Of a DNA stretch of 64,000 bases, positions 27,719 through 36,028 are shown in pieces. The stretch covers positions 124,001-188,000 of the forward strand of contig CANLBJ010000007.1 in NCBI GenBank assembly GCA_947488905.1, written 5' to 3'. Within the stretch, counting starts at the first letter, position 1. Each line of letters starts with the position of its first letter. Position numbers and translations under genes: made by a program. Source of the DNA: Ulvibacter algarum (GTDB lineage: Bacteria; Bacteroidota; Bacteroidia; Flavobacteriales; Flavobacteriaceae). The notes below the pieces were generated by a model that saw nothing but the letters and a program-made list of their open reading frames with translations, made no database searches and was not told the DNA's origin.

Positions 27719-28924
27719 ATGAAATTTATTAAATTATTTTTTTCGATCATTGTAATTACTTTATTAACTAGTTGTGCTTCTTCTAAAATTAATAAAACCC
27801 TTAAGCAAGGTGCTATCGCACAGGATGACTTTAAGGTTACGATACCTTTTGAATATAGAAAAGGAATTATTATACTTAAAGTTACTATAGAAAATGAGAT
27901 ATATGATTTTATACTAGACACAGGGTCATCTAACGTACTCTCAAAAGAACTCGCAGAGAAGCTTAACGTGAAACCCTTAGGGAGTAGTAATGTGACAGAT
28001 ATTAATAAAACAAGCCAACTGCTTAACTATACTAAAGTAAATGATATAGAAATAGGAGGGATTCACTTTAAAGAGACTATTGCTGCCATTGCAGATTTTA
28101 ATAGTGGCCAACTTGCCTGTCTTAATGCAGATGGTTTTATAGGTTCTAATTTAATGCGATTTGCTATTTGGGATTTTGATTTTAAAAACCAGATTATAAC
28201 GATAACAGATAATGAGCAGAAGTTAAATATACCTGCAGATGCTACAGAAAGCAAAATGTTTGTAGGTACAGCATCTAGTGAGCCGTCTATTATTAGTTAT
28301 ATAAATGGAGAAAAAGCTTTAAATAATTTGATAGATTTAGGTAATAACGGTACGCCACACTTAGCACACGGTATTTTTGTAAAACAAAAAGAAGCTAATA
28401 AAATAACGAAGTATATATCTGGTTCTGGATATTCTGGAATAGGAGTGTATGGGGAGGGAAAAAAGAAAAATGAGTATTCTACAAAAGTTGATGAGATAAA
28501 AATAGGGAACCATATTATAAATAATAAGGTGATGACTGTTAAAGATGGTAAAACAAACCTTGGTATTTCATTCTTTAAAAATTATAGATTAATCTTAAAC
28601 TGGAAAGAAAGAAGTGTAAAAATGAGTGAGCTTAGTGCTACAAATAACACATCATTAAACCATTTTGGTTTTAATCCTGGTTTTAATAAAAATAAGTTAA
28701 TAGTAAATTTTATATATAATAATACAGAAACATCAAAAAAACTAGAGTTTGGCGATCAAATATTAAAAATAAATGAGGTAGATTTTTCTAACATAACTGA
28801 TGATACTCTCTGTCACTATTTTAATACTACTATTATACCAGTTGATACAGATCTTATTACAGTAAGAGTAGCTAGAAACGGCGAAGAATTAACATTTGAT
28901 CTTAAAAGAATGAAGCTACTTTAA
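27719..28924 (+). CDS. Lipoprotein aspartyl-protease-like protein with C-terminal PDZ
   Basis: The 401-aa protein has a lipoprotein signal (ITLLTSCASS). A first retropepsin-like lobe has YDFILDTGSSNVLSKELAEKL with the catalytic DTGS. The second lobe reads ALNNLIDLGNNGTPHLA, where the expected DTG/DSG is replaced by DLGNNG. The C-terminal ~90 residues (LEFGDQILKINEVDFSNIT) look like a PDZ domain. Aspartyl-like plus PDZ proteins are common in Bacteroidota envelopes. A monocistronic unit with a strong hairpin after it. Confidence 0.8.
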   Translation: MKFIKLFFSIIVITLLTSCASSKINKTLKQGAIAQDDFKVTIPFEYRKGIIILKVTIENEIYDFILDTGSSNVLSKELAEKLNVKPLGSSNVTDINKTSQLLNYTKVNDIEIGGIHFKETIAAIADFNSGQLACLNADGFIGSNLMRFAIWDFDFKNQIITITDNEQKLNIPADATESKMFVGTASSEPSIISYINGEKALNNLIDLGNNGTPHLAHGIFVKQKEANKITKYISGSGYSGIGVYGEGKKKNEYSTKVDEIKIGNHIINNKVMTVKDGKTNLGISFFKNYRLILNWKERSVKMSELSATNNTSLNHFGFNPGFNKNKLIVNFIYNNTETSKKLEFGDQILKINEVDFSNITDDTLCHYFNTTIIPVDTDLITVRVARNGEELTFDLKRMKLL

Positions 28925-28946
28925 ACAAGTATAATCGCTAATTAAT

Positions 28947-29000
28947 AATCCGTGCTTATTTTTTAAAATTGTCATTAATTTTAAAAAATAAGCACGGATT
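28947..29000. terminator. Perfect 24-bp inverted repeat after the protease gene
   Basis: Arms aatccgtgcttattttttaa... and its exact reverse complement (24 bp each) enclose the loop gtcatt, 22 bases after the stop. The plus strand continues with CTTTTATTT. It is much longer than an ordinary terminator stem, so it may also serve as a symmetric block or be a mobile-element remnant. Confidence 0.6.
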
Positions 29001-29102
29001 CTTTTATTTGTAAATGCCTGATTAGTTGTGCTAAGTACAGCTTCTTTTAACAATTTTTAAAACTATTAATAAAATTTGCTACAGCTTTAAAAAGTGTAAT
29101 AG

Positions 29103-29240
29103 TCCCGGTCCTAAAGGGAGCCGTTATGTAGTTCTTGCCCCAGCCCTAAAGGGTGCCGTAATGTAGTGATTGTTTTAAGGTAAAAGAGAATTTAATAATT
29201 AACCATATTCGTTGTCACCCTTTAGGGTTGGGGCGAACTG
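29103..29240. repeat. CCCTAAAGGG repeat unit (diverged copy 1), at the DUF559 3' end
   Basis: The core 29137-29234 is bounded by gccccagccctaaagggtg and caccctttagggttggggc, a 19-bp inverted pair with one mismatch, about 98 bp in total. The inner sequence (ccgtaatgtagtga..aaggtaaaagagaattta) is the same as in the tandem array at 29698. It overlaps the last codons and stop of the DUF559 gene. Confidence 0.85.
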
Positions 29241-29620
29241 TTTAATATTCGTTCATTAATTGTTTTTAACACATTCTCAAATTCATTAATTACTTGGTTG
29301 TTTGTAAATCTTATTTCTGAAATACCAAGATTTTCAAGATTCATTGTTCGTTCAACATCCTTTTCTTTTTGATCTTTATCTAGATGATATGCACCATCTA
29401 TTTCAATAGAAAATCTAAGTTTGTGACAATAGAAATCTAAGACATAACCCGCTATTGGATGCTGTCTTCTAAATTTGAAACCAAATGGTTTTGTTTTTAA
29501 ATACTCCCAAAGCTTTGTCTCAGTTGGCGTCATGTTTAAACGAAGCGTAGCAGCATTTCTAAAAACAGAAGGAGTTGCTCCATCGTGCATTCCCGAAATC
29601 TTTAAAGGATCATTTTTCAT
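29222..29620 (-). CDS. DUF559 endonuclease-like protein (Vsr-related PD-(D/E)XK)
   Basis: The 132-aa protein contains LRLNMTPTETKLWEYLKTKPFGFKFRRQHPIAGYVLDFYCHKLRFSIEIDGAYH, the DUF559 core with the Asp of LDFYC and the Glu of EIDG as likely metal ligands, then EKDVERTMNLENLGISEIRFTNNQV. Relatives share the restriction-endonuclease fold of Vsr. The C-terminus NSSPQP and the TAA stop are read from the right arm of a CCCTAAAGGG repeat, and three more repeat copies lie just upstream of the start. Its target and role are unknown. Confidence 0.85.
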   Translation of the reverse strand: MKNDPLKISGMHDGATPSVFRNAATLRLNMTPTETKLWEYLKTKPFGFKFRRQHPIAGYVLDFYCHKLRFSIEIDGAYHLDKDQKEKDVERTMNLENLGISEIRFTNNQVINEFENVLKTINERILNSSPQP

Positions 29621-29697
29621 AAGCCTATATATCTACTTTAAAACTAAAGGTAATCATATTATATTTATTAACTTGATTCAAAGTGTTTTATAGGGTG

Positions 29698-30136
29698 CTT
29701 GCCCCGGTTCTAAAGGGTGTTGTGAAGTGGTGCTTGCCCCAGCCCTAAAGGGTGCCGTAATGTAGTGACTGCTTTAAGGTAAAAGAGAATTTAATAATTA
29801 ACCATATTCGTTGTCACCCTTTAGGGTAGGGGAGAAATACTCAATAGTTCTTGCCCCGGTTCTAAAGGGTGTTGTGAAGTGGTGCTAGCCCCAGCCCTAA
29901 AGGGTGCCGTAATGTAGTGACTGCTTTAAGGTAAAAGAGAATTTAAAAACTAACCATATTCGTTGTCACCCTTTAGGGTAGGGGAGAAATACTCAATAGT
30001 ACTTGCCCCGGTTCTAAAGGGTGTTGTGAAGTGGTGCTAGCCCCAGCCCTAAAGGGTGCCGTAATGTAGTGACTGTATTAAGGTAAAAGAGAATTTAAAA
30101 ACTAACTATATTTGTTGTCACCCTTTAAGTAGAGAG
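29698..30136. repeat. Tandem array of a 152-bp CCCTAAAGGG repeat (2.9 copies)
   Basis: Copies begin at 29698, 29850 and 30002, an exact 152-bp period, each starting cttgccccggttctaaaggg. Each unit has two forward (ttctaaaggg, ccctaaaggg) and one inverted (caccctttaggg) motif, so each can fold into a long stem. The last copy ends degenerate (ccctttaagtagagag) 10 bases before the DUF2130 stop. Copies differ by few substitutions. No ORF of note inside. Confidence 0.9.
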
Positions 30137-30146
30137 GCAAAGAATC

Positions 30147-31421
30147 TTAAGATCCATTACCCAACTCATCAAACTTCGCCTTCATAGTAGGATTACCACG
30201 GGTTAGTTTTTTTATAGAAAGATCATCTGCTTTATTATTAGCCAGTCTTAAATTATTGACTGAAGAAAGGAGCGAGTCTTTTGTTTTTTGAAGGTGTGAC
30301 ATAGACTTGTCTATCTCATCTATGGCTGTTTTAAACTGGCGGCTAGCTAAGTCATAATTTTTTGCAAAGCCTGATTTAAAAGAGTCTATCTTTTCTTCAA
30401 AATTTGTGATATCTATGTTTTGATTACGCATTAAGTTAAGCTCTGCTTTATACTTTAAAGAGGTCATCGCGGCGTTGCGTAATAGCGTGATAATAGGGAT
30501 AAAAAACTGAGGGCGTACTACATACATCTTCTCATGTTTATAAGATACATCTACGATACCCGTATTATAAAACTCGTTTTCAGACTCTAGTAAGCTTACT
30601 AAAACGGCATACTCACAGTTTTTTGCAACGCGGTCTTTATCTAGTTTTGCAAAAAAGTCTTCATTTCTTTTTTTAGTGGCGGTCTCGTCATTTTCGTTTT
30701 TCATCTCAAACATGATAGAGATGATCTCGTTGCCATCTGCGTCATTTTCTCTATAAATAAAATCACCTTTAGTACCACCCCTAGAGTCGTTGTCTTTCTC
30801 AAAATAAGCATTCTGGAAAGCCGTAGCACGTATTTTATTAAACTCTGTCTCACAATGCTGCTCTAGGGTTTCGCCCACCATTTTTGTAGAGAGTTTTTGC
30901 TTAAAATCTTTTAAGCGCGCAATCTCATCATCTTTCATCTTGATGGTTTCTTCTTTTACTATAAGCTGGTTATTGTACTGCTCTTTAATAGACTGCTCTA
31001 GCAGTTTTGTTTGTGTCTCTCTTATTTTTAAATCATTAGTAAGATTATCACGTTCTTTTTCTATCACTTTAACTGCCTCAGAAACTTCTATCTTTTTTTG
31101 AAGCTCTGCGCTTTCTATTCTAGACTTCATTGCTGCAATCTCTGTCTCTTTTGTAGCTAGTTTTTCTGCAAGATCACTCACGCTTTTTGCTTTTAATAAG
31201 CTAAGCTCGTGGTCTTTTTTTGCCAGTGCCTCTTGCAAGGTGTTTTTTAAGTTTGCCTCTGCCAGGGCAACAGCACTCTGTTTTTCTTTATCTGCAAGGG
31301 CAAGTCTGGTTTTAAGTTCTTCTTCAAACTGGTGATCTCTTACTTGCTTAAGTATATCTGCAAAACCAGCCTCATCTACTTTAAAAGCTTTCTTACAGTT
31401 AGGGCATATTATCTCGTTCAT
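30147..31421 (-). CDS. DUF2130 protein (Zn-ribbon, coiled coil, nuclease-like C-terminus)
   Basis: The 424-aa protein begins [14 protein letters not shown] with a CxxC zinc-ribbon knuckle. Residues ~25-170 form a long charged coiled coil rich in Glu, Lys and Ala. The C-terminal domain has [51 protein letters not shown], which resembles a PD-(D/E)XK site (Asp..Glu-x-Lys). DUF2130 function is not established. A broken copy of its 5' end and upstream region lies at 33947-34066. Confidence 0.85.
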   Translation of the reverse strand: MNEIICPNCKKAFKVDEAGFADILKQVRDHQFEEELKTRLALADKEKQSAVALAEANLKNTLQEALAKKDHELSLLKAKSVSDLAEKLATKETEIAAMKSRIESAELQKKIEVSEAVKVIEKERDNLTNDLKIRETQTKLLEQSIKEQYNNQLIVKEETIKMKDDEIARLKDFKQKLSTKMVGETLEQHCETEFNKIRATAFQNAYFEKDNDSRGGTKGDFIYRENDADGNEIISIMFEMKNENDETATKKRNEDFFAKLDKDRVAKNCEYAVLVSLLESENEFYNTGIVDVSYKHEKMYVVRPQFFIPIITLLRNAAMTSLKYKAELNLMRNQNIDITNFEEKIDSFKSGFAKNYDLASRQFKTAIDEIDKSMSHLQKTKDSLLSSVNNLRLANNKADDLSIKKLTRGNPTMKAKFDELGNGS

Positions 31422-31528
31422 GATGTGTTTTTAATAGGGGAGTAGTGGTGTTACAAAAATAGGGAAAAGGAGGCGGTGTTTTTTTAATTTGAACTGTAAA
31501 TGTTAGAGAAAAATTACAATAAAAAAAA

Positions 31529-31558
31529 CTCAGAGATTCACTTTAATGAATCTCTGAG
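31529..31558 (-). terminator. Intrinsic terminator (minus strand)
   Basis: Perfect 12-bp stem ctcagagattca / tgaatctctgag with a 6-base loop; on the minus strand it is followed by eight T. It would end transcripts of the duplicated-domain gene at 31778. The rest of 31422-31777 shows nothing else convincing; the 61-aa plus ORF there is not supported. Confidence 0.8.
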
Positions 31559-31777
31559 CCTTGAATACTAATGTCTCAAAATTAATGAAGGAAGCGTTGC
31601 TTTTTACCTCAGTTTATAATGTATTTATTATTTCTAATATTTTCCCTTTTACTATTTGTCTTATGTTATTCGCTTATAAAAACAGCCTGTTTCAACATTT
31701 ACACAAGTTAACCACAAAGCTCTGTGTAACCCAAAGCTTATATTAAGTTTGTTTGACTGTTAATAAGCATTAAAATT

Positions 31778-32527
31778 CTAGTAATTTACTTTTGACTTAT
31801 TTTTTAATTTATGTTCTATGATAGGATATAGATTATAAGTTGGATAAATTTCTGTTGTAAAAGCCTTCCAAGCGGTTCTTTCAAGAGCCAAATTTACAGC
31901 AGCTAATTTTGAAGCTGGGAGTTCTAACACAACTACTTGCCCAAGACCCATAGCCACAAACCAATTAACTACAGAAACACCTTCTGGTGGGAGATTTTCA
32001 TAAAACCCTTGATTGGTTCTTATATTTTCAATCTCATATAAATTCATACTTTGATCATGTTTAAGAAAGACGGTTAATAATAATTTGTCATGATCTTTTT
32101 CTTTTTCAGTAATGAGTTTTGAATCAAGCGTTATCTTTGATTTATTTTTTAGCTTATGTTCTATAATAGGATACAAATCATAAGTTGTGTACATTTCTGT
32201 GGTAAAAGCCTTCCAAGCGGTTCTTTCAATAGCCAAATTTACAGCAGCTAATTTTGAAGCAGGAAGTTCTAACACAACCACTTGACCAACACCCATAACC
32301 ACAAACCAATTAACTACAGAAACACCTTCTGGAGGGAGGTTTTCATAAAAGCCTTGATCTGTTCTTATCTTTTCAACCTCATTCAAAGTCATACTTTGAT
32401 CATGTTTAAGAAAAATTGTCAATAATAACTTGTCATCCGCTTTTTCAGAACTGTTAAGAGTATCACTTGATTGTGCATGAACAAGCATTTGTAATAAGAA
32501 TAATGGGAGTAATAATGCGTATTTCAT
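31778..32527 (-). CDS. Exported protein made of two near-identical ~115-aa domains
   Basis: The 249-aa product has a signal peptide (MKYALLLPLFLLQMLVHAQS) and two copies of one domain: DKLLLTIFLKHDQSM...PPEGVSVVNWFVVMGVGQVVVLELPASKLAAVNL...PIIEHKLKNKSK. The copies are about 90% identical and the DNA copies are offset by exactly 345 bp, so the duplication is recent. No family was recognised; the compact alpha/beta look with GQVVVLELP suggests a ferredoxin-like fold. Periplasmic or surface location is likely. Confidence 0.75.
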   Translation of the reverse strand: MKYALLLPLFLLQMLVHAQSSDTLNSSEKADDKLLLTIFLKHDQSMTLNEVEKIRTDQGFYENLPPEGVSVVNWFVVMGVGQVVVLELPASKLAAVNLAIERTAWKAFTTEMYTTYDLYPIIEHKLKNKSKITLDSKLITEKEKDHDKLLLTVFLKHDQSMNLYEIENIRTNQGFYENLPPEGVSVVNWFVAMGLGQVVVLELPASKLAAVNLALERTAWKAFTTEIYPTYNLYPIIEHKLKNKSKVNY

Positions 32528-32647
32528 ATGTTATAAATTATATTTTATAGTCAGACTTTAGTTTTTATTCTACCTATTTTTTCTTGTGATATATAGCTAT
32601 AAAAAGATACTATTTTATCTGCTAACCGTTTTATTATTTTCTCATAA

Positions 32648-33343
32648 TTATTCTGTTGTCTTAAATTTCGGAACAAAATAATTTAAACAATAAAGCATGG
32701 TACCATAAGTAAAGATTAGGGTAGGCATATTGGTGTTAAAGCCTAAATCAAATTCAGGAATACTTAAAATTTCTCTAAATGAACGTGTTGCAATAAGTAA
32801 CATAAAAATAATACCGTAAGCGAAAACAGAAATTATAGCAACTCTATTTTTTGTGGTTCTAAAAACACCCTTTTTTGTTTCTTCTCTAAAGAAATACCAT
32901 AGTGCTCCGGCGCTAAATATTGCTTCTATTAAAATGGCTACATATGGGCTTGAAGCATACAAACCAAGACCAGCGTCCATGGTACCTTCTCCAAACAGGT
33001 GATGCATATGACCAGAAAAGAAATCTAATACAAAGTGAACTAATACTAAAGCCATACTTACTAATCCTACTTGTGTGCTTTTAAACAATAATTTCCCTAT
33101 TAAGAACACAATAGCTAACCACAACACTAGAGGCAACACATCGTGGCTATATAACATATCTACTGCCATATTACTTAAGGTTGCATCAAAGGCATCACTT
33201 GGGTCAGTATGTTCAAGACCTAAATAGTGAAAGGTAAACCACAATAAATCCTGTAATTGTGATATAATTAAAAAATAAAATAAACTTCCCTTCGGAAATT
33301 TCTGTTTGGCTATTAGTGCTGTAGTAAAATGACCTGCTAACAT
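32648..33343 (-). CDS. Histidine-rich membrane protein divergent from HxlR regulator
   Basis: The 231-aa protein has six or more membrane helices. Conserved-looking polar positions (MLAGHFTTAL, YSHDVLPL, VHFVLDFFSGHMHHLFGEG) recall membrane-bound metal-dependent hydrolases of the DUF457/YdjM type, but the match is loose. It is transcribed away from the HxlR-type regulator and shares its 88-bp intergenic region, so it is the likely regulatory target. Confidence 0.6.
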   Translation of the reverse strand: MLAGHFTTALIAKQKFPKGSLFYFLIISQLQDLLWFTFHYLGLEHTDPSDAFDATLSNMAVDMLYSHDVLPLVLWLAIVFLIGKLLFKSTQVGLVSMALVLVHFVLDFFSGHMHHLFGEGTMDAGLGLYASSPYVAILIEAIFSAGALWYFFREETKKGVFRTTKNRVAIISVFAYGIIFMLLIATRSFREILSIPEFDLGFNTNMPTLIFTYGTMLYCLNYFVPKFKTTE

Positions 33344-33362
33344 AATTGTAGATTAATTTTTA

Positions 33363-33415
33363 TATTTTTGCTATTGAATTGAAAGCAAAAATAATAATTA
33401 CTTTCGAATTGATAG
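33363..33415. promoter_or_regulatory. Divergent promoters and paired operator-like sites for the HxlR regulator
   Basis: TATTTTTG at 33363-33370 (plus strand) and its minus-strand counterpart at 33386-33393 (caaaaata) are -7 boxes facing outwards. Half-sites ctattgaattgaaag (33371) and ctttcgaattgatag (33401) are near-inverted copies spaced 30 bp start to start, about three helical turns, overlapping both promoters. They are good candidates for HxlR binding. Confidence 0.5.
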
Positions 33416-33431
33416 TAATAATCTTCATAAA

Positions 33432-33851
33432 ATGAAAAAAGAATTTCGTTCTGGCTGCCCAATCTCTTCTACACTAGATGTTGTAGGTGATAAATGGTCT
33501 TTGTTAATTATACGAGATATGTTAATTAACCATAAAAAGACTTTTAAAGAAATATCTAATTCTGATGAAAAGATAGCACCAAGTATATTGTCTGCACGAT
33601 TAAAATTATTGGAATCTTATAAGCTAATATCCAAAACAAAAATACCTGGAAATAAAAAGGAGAATATTTATTTGTTAACCGAAAAAGGAATTCGATTAAC
33701 TCCTATAATCGTTGAATTTAGTTTATGGGGCGATTCTAATATGCGAGAATTTAACAACATAAACGATATAAAAGGTTTGCATTCAGATAAGTCTGTTGTT
33801 ATTCAATCTGTTCAAGATAGCTATAACTCTATGTTGCTAACTTTTCAATAA
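33432..33851 (+). CDS. HxlR-family winged-helix transcription regulator
   Basis: The 139-aa protein shows the HxlR signature: CPISSTLDVVGDKWSLLIIRDMLINHKKTFKEI, with the conserved first Cys used as a redox or electrophile sensor in some members, then SPSIL-like KIAPSILSARLKLLESYKLISKT and YLLTEKGIRLTPIIVEFSLWG. It likely controls its own gene and the divergent membrane-protein gene through the paired sites between them. Confidence 0.88.
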   Translation: MKKEFRSGCPISSTLDVVGDKWSLLIIRDMLINHKKTFKEISNSDEKIAPSILSARLKLLESYKLISKTKIPGNKKENIYLLTEKGIRLTPIIVEFSLWGDSNMREFNNINDIKGLHSDKSVVIQSVQDSYNSMLLTFQ

Positions 33852-33946
33852 TCTTGCTCTCAAAGTATTGACAACGGTTACTATAAAACAAGTTACATAG
33901 GTTACGTGTTAAGGGTAGCAAATAAATCACAGATAAAAAGTGCGAG

Positions 33947-34066
33947 AGTATGTCTGCAAAGCCAGCCTCATCTAATTAAAAGCTTTCTTACAGTTAGGGC
34001 ATATTATCTCGTTCATGATGTATTTTTAATAGGGGAGTAGTGGTGTTACAAAAATAGGGAAAAGGT
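33947..34066 (-). pseudogene. Duplicated, broken 5' fragment of the DUF2130 gene with its upstream region
   Basis: This stretch is about 93% identical to 31352-31470, covering the DUF2130 upstream region, its ATG and the first ~20 codons. A lost base after AAAGCTTTTAA shifts the frame, giving [14 protein letters not shown] then stop. The copies are direct repeats enclosing 31.5-33.9 kb. The remaining gap 33852-34223 holds no other recognisable feature apart from the edge of the cassette array at 34209. Confidence 0.85.
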
Positions 34067-34208
34067 GTGGCTATCTTTTTAAAATCAAGTTTAAATGTAA
34101 GGGAGTTTTACAGAGAGCTAGAAAACATGTGGTTACTATTTTAAAGGATAATAGAGTTTATTGTATGTGTGTAGCTTAGAGATGATTGATTTTTTATATA
34201 CGATTGTT

Positions 34209-34219
34209 GTAGAAAGTAT
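34209..34219. repeat. 3' end arm of cassette-like unit 4
   Basis: GTAGAAAGTAT here is matched in inverse by GTATTTTCTAC at 35295-35305, bounding the unit that holds the 340-aa HEPN gene. The two arms differ only at the positions 4 and 1 from the inner end. The adjacent tatatacgattgtt resembles the tatacacggtgtt end of the attC-like elements, but the remainder of such an element is not recognisable. Confidence 0.5.
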
Positions 34220-34223
34220 TTCT

Positions 34224-35246
34224 TTATGTTTCTTCCTTTATTTTAATATTATATTTTGTTTCAATAAATAAAATTATTTCATCAATCGATTTTTCAATTG
34301 CCTCTAAAATATCAATATATCCTTCTTTAGTTAAAGTTCTATCCAATGAAAAGTGATGAACAATTCCGTGTCGATATTGTATTATTTCGGCTATTCGATT
34401 TTCAAGATATTTAATAGAATTACCAACTTTCTTTTTTTTATATAGAATACTTCTTACATCTATATTAAGCCATTCTTTATATGCTTTATTGAGTTGATTT
34501 AGATTTTGAAATGTATAATTACTTGCAATAACTTCTTCTATAGTTTTATTGTTTTTTGAAAGTTCAATTGCAGTTTGAAAGTCAATTTTTTGATTAAAAT
34601 TTTCTCTTTTACTTATTGCATTTTCATCATATTTGATTAAAATTTGAAAACATTGAGAAAAGAAATATTCAAACATAGAAACAGCAAAAGGAACTAAACC
34701 ATTGTAAATAACTCTGCTTGGGTCATTCAAACTTAAGAATTCAAACATTTGAGTGTTTTCTTCTGTATTCTCAGGTATTTTTATTGATGCTTCAGGCATT
34801 GAATAAATTACTGCTCGAATGTTAGAGTCAACGTGTTCATAAATGCTTTTTATTCCTCTACTTAACGGTGTACTTTCGTCTACCCATAGAGGTGCGTATC
34901 GGTTTTTTCCGTAATCACCATAAATATCTCCTCCAAATAGTTTTCTTGCATTTTTCAATACATCATTAAGCATTTTAACATCGTGCCAACTAGCGCTATA
35001 TACATTTCTTACGTGTAATGCCCATTCGTTATCAGTATACTCTTTTTCTTCTTTCTCGACTGGATATATATCTGCAGAAACTCCATCAATTGATTTAAAA
35101 TCTTCAAATTCAAACCAAGAATAATTTAACGTTCCTTTTGACCATTCCCATAAATGTTCACACTTTACAAATCCTAGGTTTTCTAAATAATCCTTGAGTT
35201 CTTTTTTACTTGCTTTTTTCGGGTATAATGTAATATCTCTTCCCAT
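34224..35246 (-). CDS. HEPN-motif protein in cassette-like unit 4
   Basis: The 340-aa protein has an N-terminal domain beginning MGRDITLYPKKASKKELKDYLENLG that I do not recognise. Its C-terminal ~150 residues are alpha-helical and carry EIIQYRHGIVHHF, an Rx4H motif of HEPN ribonuclease domains. The stop lies 4 bases from the unit's inverted end and the ATG 59 bases from the other, so the gene fills the unit. HEPN proteins are common in defence and stress islands; activity here is unproven. Confidence 0.65.
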   Translation of the reverse strand: MGRDITLYPKKASKKELKDYLENLGFVKCEHLWEWSKGTLNYSWFEFEDFKSIDGVSADIYPVEKEEKEYTDNEWALHVRNVYSASWHDVKMLNDVLKNARKLFGGDIYGDYGKNRYAPLWVDESTPLSRGIKSIYEHVDSNIRAVIYSMPEASIKIPENTEENTQMFEFLSLNDPSRVIYNGLVPFAVSMFEYFFSQCFQILIKYDENAISKRENFNQKIDFQTAIELSKNNKTIEEVIASNYTFQNLNQLNKAYKEWLNIDVRSILYKKKKVGNSIKYLENRIAEIIQYRHGIVHHFSLDRTLTKEGYIDILEAIEKSIDEIILFIETKYNIKIKEET

Positions 35247-35305
35247 TTAGTAAGTTGTATAATGTATTCTTGGTCTCATTTATTTCCTAGGTTTGTATTT
35301 TCTAC

Positions 35306-35438
35306 GTTGTTGTATATGGTTTGTTGCGTGTTTCAAGCAACTAATTTAGTAAATAATTACCGACCAAGAAAGTCTGCGAAGACTTTCGTAAGTAGGCTAG
35401 AACTAGCAATGAATTATACACGTTGTTGGCGGTAGTAC
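35306..35438. repeat. attC-like structured element A (between unit 4 and the Thoeris unit)
   Basis: It starts gttgttgtatatggtttgttgcg and ends gaattatacacgttgttggc, arms that pair with each other. Inside are hairpin GTTGC..GCAAC and hairpin gaaagtc-tgcgaa-gactttc. Its end GTTGGCGGTAGTAC (35425-35438) is complementary to the far end of the Thoeris unit (37976-37989). It lies 2 bases from the TIR gene stop. It is the most diverged of the three elements. Confidence 0.75.
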
Positions 35439-35440
35439 TT

Positions 35441-36028
35441 TTATCTTTTCAGCCATTCTTCAATTTTAGTATAATAACTTGTTCCATCTTCATTTTTTGG
35501 TGAAATAACATAATAACCTTCATCAAAATAACCACCAATTCGTCTTGAAACAGAATTCCTTCTTACATATTCAATTCTTGGATATATTTGTAAATACTCA
35601 CTACCAGAGAAATTATAGCCATCGTCTCGAATTGGAAATAATGCAATATTTCTATCAAACTTATGTGAATCTCCGAAGCCTAATTCCCAATTACACCATT
35701 TTGAATTAATTGCACCTTCTGTCGCTAAAAAAATGAATTTATCATTTTCCTTTATTTTGAGTTTAATTCTGGTTGCAGTTTTACCTGATGTAGTTCTTGG
35801 CATACCTTCATCAAGCCAATCAACGTACACATTTACATTAATTTTTTTTAGAAAAGAGATAACACTATCTAATTCTCTTCTTTCATCGTGTTTATGTGAT
35901 AAAAAAATAGTCGTTTTACCAATTTTACTTTCTGATGAAAACTCAATTAAACTTTCTGTTACTGCTTTTGAAAAATTTCTCGTTGAGTTTCTAAACTCAT
36001 AAAGTTGAGACTTACTTAAAACACTCAT
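35441..36028 (-). CDS. TIR-domain protein, second ThsB-like of Thoeris system
   Basis: The 195-aa protein has a short helical N-terminus then a TIR domain: KTTIFLSHKHDERRELDSVISFLKK, VYVDWLDEGMP, KIKENDKFIFLATEGAINSKWCNWELGFGD, where the Glu of WCNWEL is in the position of the TIR catalytic glutamate. It shares one base with the upstream ThsB gene (stop/start overlap), so the three genes form one operon. Several Thoeris loci carry more than one TIR protein, each able to recognise different phages; this role is inferred. Confidence 0.8.
   Translation of the reverse strand: MSVLSKSQLYEFRNSTRNFSKAVTESLIEFSSESKIGKTTIFLSHKHDERRELDSVISFLKKINVNVYVDWLDEGMPRTTSGKTATRIKLKIKENDKFIFLATEGAINSKWCNWELGFGDSHKFDRNIALFPIRDDGYNFSGSEYLQIYPRIEYVRRNSVSRRIGGYFDEGYYVISPKNEDGTSYYTKIEEWLKR

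Noticed and set aside
29698-30136. Possible CRISPR array because of the regular repeats
   Set aside because: The period is 152 bp with the whole unit conserved and no unique spacers, and no cas genes are in the window.
31561-31746. Plus-strand ORF of 61 aa after the terminator
   Set aside because: TTG start, AT-driven composition and no neighbour support; it is more likely chance.
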